Assembly (NCBI GenBank): GCA_001028815.1
Contig: LDJB01000001.1
Span: 1,029,550-1,093,549, forward strand
Source of the DNA: Peptococcaceae bacterium 1109
Lineage (GTDB): Bacteria; Bacillota; Limnochordia; Darwinibacteriales; Darwinibacteriaceae
DNA: 64,000 nucleotides
Direction: 5' to 3'
In this document: piece by piece, positions 26,011-34,707 of the stretch
Position numbering within the stretch: position 1 is the first letter of the stretch
How the letters are laid out: the number at the start of each line of letters is the position of its first letter
Program-made: the position numbers and the translations under genes
The notes under the pieces: model-generated
Databases searched by the model: none
Told to the model about the DNA's origin: nothing
Seen by the model: the letters and a program-made list of their open reading frames with translations, nothing else

Positions 26011-26548
26011 GAACCCGACTCAACTCCTCTCTATGCACAGCAGTAATCTTGCAGGGCAGATATCTTAACTCGGTTCCCCTCGGAACAGCAGCTTGAGGCC
26101 CTTCATCGTTATCCAAGAAAGGAAGAGCTATCTGGCCTTTTGGCTCGAGTGGATTGACGACTGTTCCGGCCTCCTTAGTAACGCCACTCTCGATTTCTTC
26201 CAGAGTGTACTCGGTGCGTTGAACCATCAGCGTCATAGGAAGCTGCTCCAGATTGAGGATCTTCCATTCGCTGAAGACAACTGGCGTTCCTCCCGGACTC
26301 TGCTTTGTCAAGAAATCCCCTTGCACAATGTTAGCGGCAATGATCAACTCGGCACTATACAGTACTGACGACTTGGCCCTCCGACTATGCTTCTTAAGTT
26401 GCTTGAGGTAGGAGTCATAAAATACTCGATAGAGCTCCATGACGCAAATCTTGGTGTTATCCTCCAGGAGTTCAATCCCATAGAGTGTCGATAGAACTAG
26501 CAGCGAATAGTTCTCATATCGCTCTAGCGTGTCGCTATGGTGGGGAAG
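26003..26548 (-). pseudogene. DNA methyltransferase C-terminal fragment
   Basis: About 181 codons continuing the methylase whose N-terminus lies at 29643-29892. Reading in from the IS3 end the frame opens with SLLVLSTLYGIELLEDN, the family motif after the SAM-binding strand, then YRVFYDSYLKQLKKHSRR and NIVQGDFLTKQSPGGTPVVF. A Met at 26440 could give a 145-residue product, but without the SAM-binding motif. It overlaps the truncated restriction subunit gene by 8 bp. The order and spacing match a methylase plus helicase restriction system. Confidence 0.75.
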
Positions 26549-26570
26549 TCAACACTTTTCCGGACATTCC

Positions 26571-27466
26571 TTAAGCGACACCAACTAAAGATAGCTCTTG
26601 GTACTGGTTCAACCATTCTAACGGGCTAAGATAACCTAAGCGTTTTTGGACGCGGCGAGTGTTGTAAAAACCCTCGATGTACGCAAATATCGCTTGCCTG
26701 GCTTCTGCTCGAGTCTGGAAGTGGCGCCAGTGGACGGCTTCTTTCTTCAGATTTGCGAAGAAACTCTCACTCCAGGGGTTGTCCCCAGGTTTGCCGACTC
26801 TGGAAAAGCTTTGCTGGATTCCGTGCTTCTGGAGCAGTTTGGCGACAGACTCCGCTGTAAATTGGCTTCCACGGTCACTATGATGGATACAGCCGGCCAA
26901 CAGCGGCCAGCGATGAAAGGCTTTTGTGAGAGTCCGTTCAACTAGATCTACCTTCATGTTGTCAGCCATTGTGTGGGCGAGAACAAGACCCGTTACCACG
27001 TCTTTGACCGTGCAGAGATACTCAAAGCCCACAGCAGTCCGTATGTAGCTAATATCACTGCTGATAACCTGGAATGGCTTGGTGATATCTAGATTTTGAA
27101 CTAGATTTGGATACCCCGGCCCCCGAGCTTTCCGGCTATCGGTTAGAGAGCGCTGTCGGCGCCGGCGGTGTAGTGATACAAGACCCAACTCATCCATCAT
27201 CTTCTTTACACGCTTGTAGGATGCGGTGTAGCCTTCTTTTCTTAGGCATCCGCAGATGCGGTCCACACCGTAGGTCTTGCCGCTTTTATCGAAAATCCTT
27301 TTGATGGCTTCGGTATACTTCTCTTGCCGCTCATCCCGTTCATCCTTATTGGCCAACCAGTCATAATACGCACTGGTCGACACATCGAGACAGGCGGCCC
27401 ACTTTGTCACAGGATACTCGGGATGAGTACGAATGAGTTCATACTTCACTTCAGATTTTTCGCAAA
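26571..27466 (-). CDS. IS3 transposase OrfB (intron 3' exon)
   Basis: The catalytic half of an IS3-family transposase. It has the helical HTH_21 region (KIFDKSGKTYGVDRICGCL) and an rve core with all three acidic residues: Asp in VISSDISYIRT, Asp in CIHHSDRGSQFTA and Glu in ESFFANLKKEAVH. The 5' part of its frame lies beyond the group II intron at 27468-29325. Once the intron is spliced from the RNA, orfA and orfB become adjacent, and the A7-G run in orfA could support programmed frameshifting. It otherwise looks intact. Confidence 0.9.
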
Positions 27467-27506
27467 GGTAAGTAGACCAGAGGACTCTCACCTCCAGCCC
27501 CTCGCA

Positions 27507-27540
27507 GAACCGTACGTGACACTCTCGCGTCATACGGCTC
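27507..27540 (-). ncRNA. Group II intron domain V
   Basis: A 34-nt hairpin on the minus strand beginning GAGCCGTATGACGCGAGAGT and closing with the complementary ACGGTTC, with the GAGA-type loop and bulge of catalytic domain V. It is followed by a domain VI helix (GAGGGGCTGGAGGTGAGAGTC) carrying the likely branch-point A. Confidence 0.92.
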
Positions 27541-27543
27541 CCA

Positions 27544-28791
27544 TTATCCAGCCGTTGGCATAATCCCAACGCTCCAATGGGCAAAGAGTTCTCTATTGTG
27601 CACGGCTACTTTGGCCAAATACGCTCGCGCCTTTTTCGGCTTGTGCTTGAACCGCAGATACTTCTTCTGGATCCAGCGTTGCAGATGCGCATTGATACTT
27701 TCCAGAACATCAGCCAAGACTGCTTTCCCATACTTCCCGTAATAGCTGAGCCAGCCCCTGATGACCGGGTTGTACCTGTCGGCAATGTCCTCAAGAGTCA
27801 CGTTGGGCGTTTTTAAAAGCGGCCAACGTCTTACCTCCTGCCTTATCCGCTTTTGAGCTTTCTGGCTTATGGCTGGCAAGAAGCTGGTAAACTCAACACC
27901 CTGCCTTCCCTTGGCTTTGCGTGGCATGAAGGTATACCCCAAGAACGTAAAACTCACGTTCTCGTGATTCCCCTTTCGATTGCTGTCTCTGCAGTAGACC
28001 ACTTTAGTCTTTTCGGGATGTAGTTCCAAACCACACTGTTTCAGTCGTTCCCCCAGCCTACCCAGGATCTCTTCAGCTTGGTCTTTACTGTAACAGTGAA
28101 TCACAGCATCATCCGCGTACCTGCAGAATTCATTTCGGGGAAACTCCCTTTCCATCCACCTGTCAAACGCATAATGCATGAAAAGGTTCGCAAGTAGTGG
28201 ACTTACGACCCCACCTTGCGGCACTCCCTTTGTCCGTGGGATTCTGTTCCCCTCCCGGTCTTCCATTGGAGCTATCAGCCATCGCTTGATGTACAGGATT
28301 TCCCATTTGGTATCGGTGTGCTTCGTTACCGCCCTCAGTAGCAACGCATGGTCAATGTTATCGAAAAGCCCCCGAATATCAAACTCCAGAACCCAGTTGT
28401 ACTTCCAACATCTGGTGCGAGTCACCTCTACTGCCTTGTGTGCTCCCCGTCCGGGGCGATATCCATAAGAGTTTTCCGAAAATATCGGGTCGATCTTCGG
28501 TTCCAGACTATTCCTTACCACCATCTGTGCTATGCGGTCGGCAATCGTTGGTATGCCTAACATCCGCGTCCCACCTGTGCTTTTGGGGATCTTCACTCCC
28601 ATGACTGGTGGGGGGAAGTAACACCCCGATGCCATCCTGTTCCACAGCTTGTACAGGTTATCTGCAAGGTTTTCCTCGAACTCCTGCATCGAAACATTGT
28701 CTATACCGGCACCACCTCGGTTAGCTTTGACAGCCTTGTAGGCTCTATACACCATCTCTTTGGTGATACCAAACGACTTCGTGTTAGCCAT
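27544..28791 (-). CDS. ltrA: Group II intron reverse transcriptase/maturase
   Basis: A 415-residue intron-encoded protein. The RT palm shows EFDIRGLFDNIDH, the KGVPQGGVVSPLLANL block and the catalytic YADD at residues 225-228. The C-terminal maturase (GIIM/X) domain reads RYNPVIRGWLSYYGKY. No HNH endonuclease domain follows, so the intron would prime from a nicked or replicating strand. The protein assists intron splicing and mobility. It begins about 530 nt into the intron, as expected for an ORF in domain IV, and appears complete. Confidence 0.95.
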   Translation of the reverse strand: MANTKSFGITKEMVYRAYKAVKANRGGAGIDNVSMQEFEENLADNLYKLWNRMASGCYFPPPVMGVKIPKSTGGTRMLGIPTIADRIAQMVVRNSLEPKIDPIFSENSYGYRPGRGAHKAVEVTRTRCWKYNWVLEFDIRGLFDNIDHALLLRAVTKHTDTKWEILYIKRWLIAPMEDREGNRIPRTKGVPQGGVVSPLLANLFMHYAFDRWMEREFPRNEFCRYADDAVIHCYSKDQAEEILGRLGERLKQCGLELHPEKTKVVYCRDSNRKGNHENVSFTFLGYTFMPRKAKGRQGVEFTSFLPAISQKAQKRIRQEVRRWPLLKTPNVTLEDIADRYNPVIRGWLSYYGKYGKAVLADVLESINAHLQRWIQKKYLRFKHKPKKARAYLAKVAVHNRELFAHWSVGIMPTAG

Positions 28792-29324
28792 TTAGCTCCT
28801 CCCATTTCTGGTTGACTACTTGCCAACACTGGATAACACAGCCCCTTTGCTCCACTTCCATTACAGAAGGTTCATCACTACTACGAGCTGTTCCGCCCCT
28901 ACAACTTGCATCGGTACTTTCGCCCTTGTGTTGCCCCACTTGTGGCTTTTCCCTTCACATCAAGCTGCAGGTTCTCACGTTCCGTACGAGAGCCTATGTA
29001 TGGCTCATGCCGCCCTTATCCCGGTTACCATCCGGCCAGTAATCAGGCATCTTCCGGACTTGTCCCATGGTAGCCAACCTCCATGGTTTCGATAACAACT
29101 GAGCTTTTCGAGACGGATTCAGCGGTTCACTTGCGTTCATCTTCCATACACTCATCTGACAGGTCTTTCCCTGCCTTTTCCTTAACGCTCAGCACCACCG
29201 GTTTACCCGACAGCACCTTAAGGTGATTTGAAATCTCTGCCTGAACAGCGATTCCGAGGGGCCCTCCCTCATCTCTCGTACAGCATGCAGTGCCCTATTC
29301 CTGGGCATCTGCGTCGTGACACAC

Positions 29325-29585
29325 GTAGGCCGCGGCTTTTTTTAGCATTTCGTTCTCCATCTTCAATTCAGCGAGTTCTAGCTGCAGCTTTCGAAGCTGG
29401 TCCTGTTGCTCAGCTACCTTGGTCTTTTCACCGCTTTCGGTATAGATTTTCCGCCAACGATATATCATGCTGTGGTGAATACCAAGATCTGCGCAGAACT
29501 CCTTAATGGGCTTTGTAGTGACGTAACTGAGTTTGACTGCGTTCTTGCGGAACTCATCGTCATAGCGCTGTCGGATTTTGGACAT
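29325..29585 (-). CDS. IS3 OrfA (intron 5' exon)
   Basis: The DNA-binding protein of the IS3 element: an HTH (KPIKEFCADLGIHHSMIYRW) followed by a leucine-zipper-like coiled coil (EQQDQLRKLQLELAELKMEN). The exon ends after KKAAAY, where the group II intron begins; in the unspliced RNA translation would read nine more residues and stop. A run of seven A before G (in LKKAA) is the classic IS3 -1 frameshift site. Spliced, the frame would continue to a short FAKNLK-type end. The start ATG at 29585 has AAAGGAG upstream. Confidence 0.88.
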
Positions 29586-29642
29586 GATCAGTCTCCTTTG
29601 CTCTCATAGTACTATCTTATCATCATGTCCGGAATTGTAACA

Positions 29643-29892
29643 TAGACCCGTGTTTCTCCACTGTGCGAAGCTTCCGCTTTAGCACTTCAACCAAGAAAGC
29701 ACCTTCGCCCGCTCCAGGTTCAAAAAAAGTCGCCGTGAGATCTTCGCATGCTTCACTGATAGAAGGGACGTCAAGCATCTTCTTGACAATGTGAGAAGGG
29801 GTAAACACTTCGCCATGCTTACGGACCCTTCGCTTGTTGTTTATGAGCCTCTCGGTGGAAGGTTCCCCGAAGCCGCTGTTGTCTCGATCCAT
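29643..29892 (-). pseudogene. DNA methyltransferase N-terminal fragment
   Basis: About 83 codons of an adenine-type DNA methyltransferase. RVRKHGEVFTPSHIVKKMLD is the usual N-terminal block of type I/II M proteins, and ATFFEPGAGEGAFLVEVLKRKL contains the SAM-binding motif I. The frame enters the IS3 element and stops within it. The remainder is at 26003-26548. It is preceded by a GGGGGG site 9 nt before the ATG. The loss probably inactivated modification together with restriction. Confidence 0.78.
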
Positions 29893-30214
29893 TGACCCGC
29901 GCCCCCCAATATCTTAATCCCAAGATGATGGTGTTCACAAATGAACTGCACTGATCTACTCTGAGCTGTATCTTCCCCATATCGGAACCCAAGTCCTGCT
30001 CAGATGGGCATTTCGCACGTGATGCGAAACGCCCATCGACACAAAGAGCAACGGAAGTTCCCTATCGGGCCAGAGTGCCGAAAACCAACTGAGCCCCTAA
30101 GGTTCAACGCGTTAGCGTAACACAGCACTCGGATTGACTGCTATCACCTGCAAGTTTCTCGGCCGTATTCCACGCCCCTTTGGATGGACAGCCCGTGTGT
30201 AATCTCTTAAAACA
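29893..30214. other. Intergenic stretch before methylase fragment
   Basis: No gene is seen. It should contain the promoter of the broken methylase operon. The main structure is the long hairpin at 30003-30037. Confidence 0.4.
30003..30037. repeat. Long hairpin (14-bp stem)
   Basis: GATGGGCATTTCGC and GCGAAACGCCCATC form a stem with one A-C mismatch around the loop ACGTGAT. There is no T-run on either side. It could be the terminator remnant of the gene at 30215, a protein-binding site or a mobile DNA hairpin. Confidence 0.45.
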
Positions 30215-30574
30215 CTACCTCCCCCCAGCCCTCACCCACTTTTCCCAGTTCTTCTTATCTTGCTCAGCCCAACGCTCAGAGCGTTCCCGTTCTTCATCCA
30301 TCTTCTTCTGTGTCCACTCCTGTCGCAGCCTCACAAACTCTTCCTGCGAAGTCCGTTCGCCGCTTGTCAACTCTTTCTTGATGCACTCGTACTCCACTGG
30401 ATAAACGCTTTGGAGTCCTTTAAAAAACATCGCCTCCACCGCGGACGATGGTCCCCGCCTCTTCATAATGCTCTCCAACAAGCATAGGTCTGCGATGTAA
30501 CGCCTATTCTCCCACTCCGTTTCCTTCAACCTGTCCCGCACAAACTCAGTAGCAATCCTCGCTAGATACTCCAT
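30215..30574 (-). CDS. Unknown charged protein under SAM riboswitch control
   Basis: A 119-residue soluble protein I do not recognise. The first half is helical (MEYLARIATEFVRDRLKETE; ADLCLLESIMKRRGPSSAVE) and the C-terminal 45 residues are a very charged Glu/Arg/Lys helix rich in Trp (RSERWAEQDKKNWEKW), likely coiled coil or nucleic-acid or protein binding. The start at 30574 has AAGGAGGG 6 nt upstream. It is the only gene directly behind the SAM-I riboswitch at 30595-30749, so its expression should rise when SAM is low. That would link it to methionine or SAM metabolism, or it may have displaced the original target gene. Confidence 0.75.
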   Translation of the reverse strand: MEYLARIATEFVRDRLKETEWENRRYIADLCLLESIMKRRGPSSAVEAMFFKGLQSVYPVEYECIKKELTSGERTSQEEFVRLRQEWTQKKMDEERERSERWAEQDKKNWEKWVRAGGR

Positions 30575-30594
30575 GCTTTTCCCTCCTTAGAAGT

Positions 30595-30749
30595 AAAAAA
30601 CGGCCTTCCCAGATAACCACACCAGGAAGGCCGAAATCACACACTCATCTCTCAGGCTCCTTCATCGGTTACCTGCAGGAATTAGCACCTTGCCTCATGG
30701 CAGGTTGCCGGGGTTCATAGGGCCAGTCCCTCCCCCACTCTGGATAAGC
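30595..30749 (-). ncRNA. SAM-I (S-box) riboswitch with terminator
   Basis: On the minus strand the aptamer runs from 30749 to about 30644 with the S-box landmarks CTTATCCAGAGTGG, GGAGGGACTGGCCC, ATGAACCCCGGCAACC, GGTGCTAATTCC and GCCTGAGAGATGAG; P1 pairs CTTATC with GATGAG. The expression platform is the hairpin CGGCCTTCC...GGGAAGGCCG followed by TTTTTT at 30595-30633. High SAM should favour termination before the downstream 119-residue protein gene. Confidence 0.95.
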
Positions 30750-30781
30750 TCACTATTCAATTGTCGGGAAATGCCACTTAC

Positions 30782-30810
30782 ATTTTATCCCAATTATGCT
30801 GGATTGTCAA
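30782..30810 (-). promoter_or_regulatory. Sigma-A promoter of SAM riboswitch
   Basis: On the minus strand TTGACA (30810-30805), a 17-bp spacer and TAAAAT (30787-30782) form a near-consensus promoter about 30 nt before the aptamer. Confidence 0.88.
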
Positions 30811-30875
30811 GCTAGAGTACCCCGTTCTGCGAAACTACCCTCGCGGTCAACCTTGCTCCCTTTCTGATGTACAGG

Positions 30876-31949
30876 TTACGCGGGAATCACGTGCACCACC
30901 TGCGGTGCGAAGTACACGCCCACCTCATCGCCAACACTACGGATGCCCTTCTCAATTGGGGACGAAACAACCGCATGGAGATTGGTTTCCTGTACAATCA
31001 GGTCATACTCCACAACAGAGCCGAGGTAGACCACTCTGTTCACCACTCCCGTGGCGTACGCCTGTGCTTCTCCCAGGTGCACAGCTTCGGGGCGCAGCAC
31101 AAGACTTACTAGGGATCCCACAGGCAAGTTCTCTTCGTGGTCGATAGTGATCACCTTGCCCCACACCTTCACATCCAGCTTGCCTGGGGCCGAGCCCACC
31201 ACTTCTGCTTCCACGAAGTTCACCTGCCCGATAAAGTCCGCAACGAAACTTGTGCGAGGCCGGTTGTAGATTTCCCAAGGGGTGCCCATCTGCTCAATGC
31301 GGCCCTTGTTCATCACCACGATCCGGTCAGAGATGGCCATGGCTTCCCCTTGGTCGTGGGTTACGTAAACTGCTGTTATCCCCAGGTGCTGCTGGATCCG
31401 GCGGATCTCAAGGCGCATCTGTTCCCGCAGCTTTGCATCGAGGTTGGACAAGGGCTCGTCAAAAAGGAGCACCTTTGGTTCTGTGATGATGGCCCTTGCG
31501 AGGGCTACCCGCTGCTGCTGGCCTCCAGATAGCTGGTCAGGCATGCGCTTACCCAATCCTGCCAAGCCAACCAGTTCCAAGATGGAGTCGACCCTCTGGG
31601 CAATCTCTGCCTTAGGTATCTTCCTAAGTGACAAGCCAAACCCCACGTTATCTGCTACAGTCATGTGGGGGAAAATCGCATAGTTCTGGAACACCATCGA
31701 TGTATCCCGCTGGTCAGGTGTAAGGTTGGTAATATCCTTGTCGCCTAAGAAAACCTGCCCCGCGGTGGGGATTTCGAATCCTGCAATCATCCGCAGCGTA
31801 GTAGTCTTGCCGCAACCAGAAGGCCCTAGGAGGGTAACCAGCTCCCCTTCCTTAATCTCCAGGTTGATGCTATCCACCGCAATGACTTTCGCCTGGCGAT
31901 CGTCGGGACTGTCAAACTCCTTCCGCAAATTCTTAAGTGTAACTCCCAT
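30876..31949 (-). CDS. Ferric-iron-type ABC transporter ATPase (copy 1)
   Basis: A 357-residue ATPase of the FbpC/PotA group. Walker A is LLGPSGCGKTTTLRMIAG, the signature is QLSGGQQQRVALARAI, and Walker B is KVLLFDEPLSNLD, with the H-loop in VTHDQGEAMAI. The C-terminal 110 residues form a TOBE-like domain. It powers the double permease encoded upstream (gap 11 nt). Family members transport Fe3+, thiamine, polyamines or aminoethylphosphonate; the fused permease and COG1840-type binding protein favour iron(III), but the substrate is an inference. Confidence 0.9.
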   Translation of the reverse strand: MGVTLKNLRKEFDSPDDRQAKVIAVDSINLEIKEGELVTLLGPSGCGKTTTLRMIAGFEIPTAGQVFLGDKDITNLTPDQRDTSMVFQNYAIFPHMTVADNVGFGLSLRKIPKAEIAQRVDSILELVGLAGLGKRMPDQLSGGQQQRVALARAIITEPKVLLFDEPLSNLDAKLREQMRLEIRRIQQHLGITAVYVTHDQGEAMAISDRIVVMNKGRIEQMGTPWEIYNRPRTSFVADFIGQVNFVEAEVVGSAPGKLDVKVWGKVITIDHEENLPVGSLVSLVLRPEAVHLGEAQAYATGVVNRVVYLGSVVEYDLIVQETNLHAVVSSPIEKGIRSVGDEVGVYFAPQVVHVIPA

Positions 31950-31960
31950 GGTATACCCTC

Positions 31961-33658
31961 CTAAAATCGCGTTTCAAATCTGACGCCAAACAGGCGGTCT
32001 ACAATCAAGCGTATCACAATGATCGCCACCACGATGATCCCCACAAGCAGCAAACTAAACGCTGCCGCCGCCCCGAGGCGCCCAGAGCCGACTTGGTTCA
32101 GGATCTGGACTGTCATGAGGTTCCAGTCTGCAGAAACCAAGAATATCGCCGCACTAATGGCTGTCATCGCCCGGACAAAGGCAAATACCAGCCCGCTGAA
32201 GAACGCCGGGGAGATTAGGGGCAAAGTAATGCGGCGGAACACGGTCTGAGAGTTAGCTCCCAGGTTCGTTGCGGCTTCCTCAATGCCCGGATCGATTTGG
32301 TGCAAGGCAGCGATCCCGTTTTGAATTCCCACAGGCACATACCGGAACACGAAGTTAGCCACCAAGATGGTGAGCGTGCCTGTAAGCAAGAACGGCCGTT
32401 GGTTAAACGCCAAGATGTACCCAATACCAATTACTGTACCTGGCAAGGCAAAGCTCAGCATGGAGGTAAACTCCATCGCAGACCGGCCCAAGAAACGCTT
32501 CCGCACTACTAAGAAGGCAATGAACATGCCGATGAGCCCGCTGATGGGCGTCGAGGTGACTGCCACAGTTAATGTATCAAGGATGGTTTCAAAGCCCACG
32601 TCCAGGACATAGGTAAAGTTCCGCAAGGTAAAGCCATAGTCAAAGCCCCAAGCCTTGGAGAAGGCACCCACCACAATGACACCGTAAAAGCCCAAGACTA
32701 TAACACAGATGGCCATGGCAAAACCGAACAGTACCCAGCGCATTACCGGCCCCACTGCTTTAACCGTTGAGCGGGTAGGCTTCCCAGATACTGTGACATA
32801 GCTCTTCCTGCTTACCCAATACTTCTGCAAAACGAAGGCAGTGATGGATGGGATGAGCAGGGTAACTGCGAGAGCCGCGCCGCCAGGGAGATCGTACATT
32901 CCTGTAATCTGGAGGTAGGCCTGCACTGCGAGCGTGGGAAAGGCACTGCCAGCAAGGACCAGGGGGTTCCCGAAGTCCGCGAGAGATTCAATAAACACCA
33001 CTAGCATCGCGCTGGCAATCCCTGGTACCGCAAGAGGCAACGTGATCTTCCGAAACACTGTCCACCGGCTCGCACCAAGGTCAAAGGCAGCATCCTCTAG
33101 TGCAGGGTTAATTGCCTCTAAAACACCCTTTAGCGACAGATATGCCACGGGGAAAAACGTCACCGTCTGCGCAAGCAAGAGCCCCCGGATCCCGTAGATG
33201 GGGAAGTTTCGGATGCCGAAGAGATTATACGTAATAAGTCCGTTATTGCCAAAGAGCAGCAAGATGCTGAGTGAGCTTACAAAAGGCGGCGAGATGATGG
33301 GTATGATGGCGATCATATCGATGAGGCGCTTAAAGGGAATATTCACCCGCGTCACCGTATAAGCCAAGATAAAACCAACCACCACTGAAGTCAGCGCAGA
33401 AAGCGCCCCCATAAGCAGGCTGTTAGTGAAAGCACGCCGCATATACCAGCTCTTAAAGAGATTGGTGTAAATCTCAAATGGCGAGCCATCGCTAGCTACG
33501 CTCATGTCCACCACTTTAATCAGTGGCAGGATAATGAAGATGCCAAGCATTGCGAAGATCAGCAAGATAGAGATGAGCAGCCACGGTTCCCGAAGCAGCC
33601 GTCCCAGATCTTGCATGACTGGGCGGAGTCTGCGCCCCGCTGCCGGTGTTGAAAGCAA
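31961..33658 (-). CDS. Iron-type ABC transporter permease, fused double domain (copy 1)
   Basis: A 565-residue FbpB/ThiP-like permease with about twelve membrane segments in two homologous halves. Each half has an EAA loop: ALEDAAFDLGASRWTVFRKI and IEEAATNLGANSQTVFRRI. The two halves form the whole pore by themselves, explaining why only one permease gene is present. The TTG at 33658 has GAGGAGGGG 5 nt upstream. It follows the binding protein gene after 50 nt that contain a hairpin. Confidence 0.92.
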   Translation of the reverse strand: MLSTPAAGRRLRPVMQDLGRLLREPWLLISILLIFAMLGIFIILPLIKVVDMSVASDGSPFEIYTNLFKSWYMRRAFTNSLLMGALSALTSVVVGFILAYTVTRVNIPFKRLIDMIAIIPIISPPFVSSLSILLLFGNNGLITYNLFGIRNFPIYGIRGLLLAQTVTFFPVAYLSLKGVLEAINPALEDAAFDLGASRWTVFRKITLPLAVPGIASAMLVVFIESLADFGNPLVLAGSAFPTLAVQAYLQITGMYDLPGGAALAVTLLIPSITAFVLQKYWVSRKSYVTVSGKPTRSTVKAVGPVMRWVLFGFAMAICVIVLGFYGVIVVGAFSKAWGFDYGFTLRNFTYVLDVGFETILDTLTVAVTSTPISGLIGMFIAFLVVRKRFLGRSAMEFTSMLSFALPGTVIGIGYILAFNQRPFLLTGTLTILVANFVFRYVPVGIQNGIAALHQIDPGIEEAATNLGANSQTVFRRITLPLISPAFFSGLVFAFVRAMTAISAAIFLVSADWNLMTVQILNQVGSGRLGAAAAFSLLLVGIIVVAIIVIRLIVDRLFGVRFETRF

Positions 33659-33679
33659 GTTAACCCCTCCTCAACTTGG

Positions 33680-33705
33680 AAAAAGGGGCCCGAAGGCCCC
33701 CTTTT
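33680..33705 (-). terminator. Intercistronic hairpin/attenuator
   Basis: On the minus strand AAAAGGGGGCC-ttc-GGGCCCCTTTTT lies between the binding protein and permease genes. Such partial terminators raise binding protein levels above those of the membrane components. Confidence 0.75.
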
Positions 33706-33708
33706 AGA

Positions 33709-34707
33709 TTACTGGCCCCGCAGAACCTCGTCGATCCACTTGTTGACCAGGTACTCCCGGTTGTCGCCAGCCCAGAGCGCATCGTAGTCAATGGTGGGAA
33801 TGTCGCTGAATGCAGGCAGACCTTCACCGGTGGATGCTTCTGGATGGACTGGGAAGAAATAAGTCTTCAGCTCACTGAGCTTGTTTTGGCCTTCCACGGA
33901 GATGAGCCAGTCGACCAGAGCTTGAGCAGCCTCGATGTTGGGCGCACCCTTAATGATGGAAACGGCCGGTGCTTCGTAGCCTACACCTTCCTTGGGGAAG
34001 ATGAGCTTCAGCGGATAGCCCTCATCCATAAGCTTCAGGAATGCCGGGGTAAACTGGATGGCAACTCCAGCTTGTCCAATGGCCACTGCCTGGGAAGGCG
34101 CGGTTCCGCTTTGAGTGTACGACTGGATGTTCTTGTGGAGTTCCTTCAGGTAATCAAAGGCTTCGTCCTCGCCCCATGCCAGAACCATAGAAGCCACGAG
34201 GTTGTAGGCGGTCCCGGAAGACTGGGGTGTGGGCATCTGGATCTCGCCTCTAAACTCTGGTTTCAGCAGGTCGTACCAGGATTCAGGCATTTCAATGCCT
34301 GCCCGCTCTGCCCAACCAGTGTGGATGGCTACGCCCATGGGGTTCATGTAGAAGCTTGTCCAATAGCCCTCTGGATCATAGAACTTCGCATCGAGAGCGG
34401 CTGCGTTAGGGGACATATAAGGCTGGGTCAAACCTCTATCCTTAGCCAGGACGTGGTTCTCCGAAGGAGCGCCTAGCCATACATCTGCTTGAGGATTGTT
34501 CTTCTCTGCTTCCATCCGGGCCAAAGCCGGGCCAGAAGAAAGGAACACAAACCGCACGTCAATGCCAGTGGACTGTGTAAAGGCATTCAAGAGAGCACGG
34601 GCGTTTTCCTCGTCAACACTGGAATACACCGTCAAAGTGTTCGCCGATGCGCTAACTGCTAAGCTTAGAACAAGTAAAACTGCCACTACCAAGATACTTC
34701 TTTTCAA
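33709..34707 (-). CDS. Iron(III)-type solute-binding protein (copy 1)
   Basis: A 332-residue extracellular binding protein of the FbpA/AfuA (COG1840) type. Signal peptide MKRSILVVAVLLVLSLAVSA with cleavage near SAN. The mature start TLTVYSSVDEENARALLNAF is characteristic, as is the PQADVWLGAPSENH block. No lipobox is seen. It is the first gene of a binding protein, double permease and ATPase operon and has a long, structured leader. Iron is the most likely ligand, but other COG1840 members bind phosphonates, phosphosugars or thiamine. Confidence 0.9.
   Translation of the reverse strand: MKRSILVVAVLLVLSLAVSASANTLTVYSSVDEENARALLNAFTQSTGIDVRFVFLSSGPALARMEAEKNNPQADVWLGAPSENHVLAKDRGLTQPYMSPNAAALDAKFYDPEGYWTSFYMNPMGVAIHTGWAERAGIEMPESWYDLLKPEFRGEIQMPTPQSSGTAYNLVASMVLAWGEDEAFDYLKELHKNIQSYTQSGTAPSQAVAIGQAGVAIQFTPAFLKLMDEGYPLKLIFPKEGVGYEAPAVSIIKGAPNIEAAQALVDWLISVEGQNKLSELKTYFFPVHPEASTGEGLPAFSDIPTIDYDALWAGDNREYLVNKWIDEVLRGQ

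Larger units (their letters stand above)
27468..29325 (-). mobile_element. Group II intron, full length (~1.86 kb)
   Basis: On the minus strand the element starts with GTGTGTCACG, a group II 5' end, and ends near CTACTTAC at 27468 after domains V and VI. A single C at each junction makes the boundary ambiguous by one base (27467-29324 is equivalent). Flanking exons join as GCCGCGGCCTAC / TTTGCGAAAAATC, restoring an uninterrupted IS3 orfA end. Domains I-III occupy about 28800-29320, the reverse transcriptase gene fills domain IV, and domain V is at 27507-27540. It lies in the sense orientation for splicing of the IS3 transcript. Confidence 0.9.
26549..29642 (-). mobile_element. IS3-family element interrupted by a group II intron
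   Basis: The terminal regions share TTCCGGACAT near each end (TCAACACTTTTCCGGACAT on the left; the right end reads as TGTTACAATTCCGGACAT on the minus strand). Without the intron the element is about 1236 bp, normal for IS3. It carries orfA and orfB on the minus strand. It separates two halves of a DNA methylase gene. I could not find a clean 3-bp target duplication (TAG on the right versus AAG on the left), so exact ends are uncertain by a few bases. Confidence 0.85.

Noticed and set aside
26546-29645. 3-bp target duplication for the IS3 element
   Set aside because: The flanks AAG and TAG differ and no shifted match restores the methylase frame; boundaries may have mutated.
30060-30130. Integron attC-like site (TTCAACGCGTTAGCG)
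   Set aside because: Core boxes do not match the RYYYAAC/GTTRRRY rule and no integrase or cassette structure is nearby.
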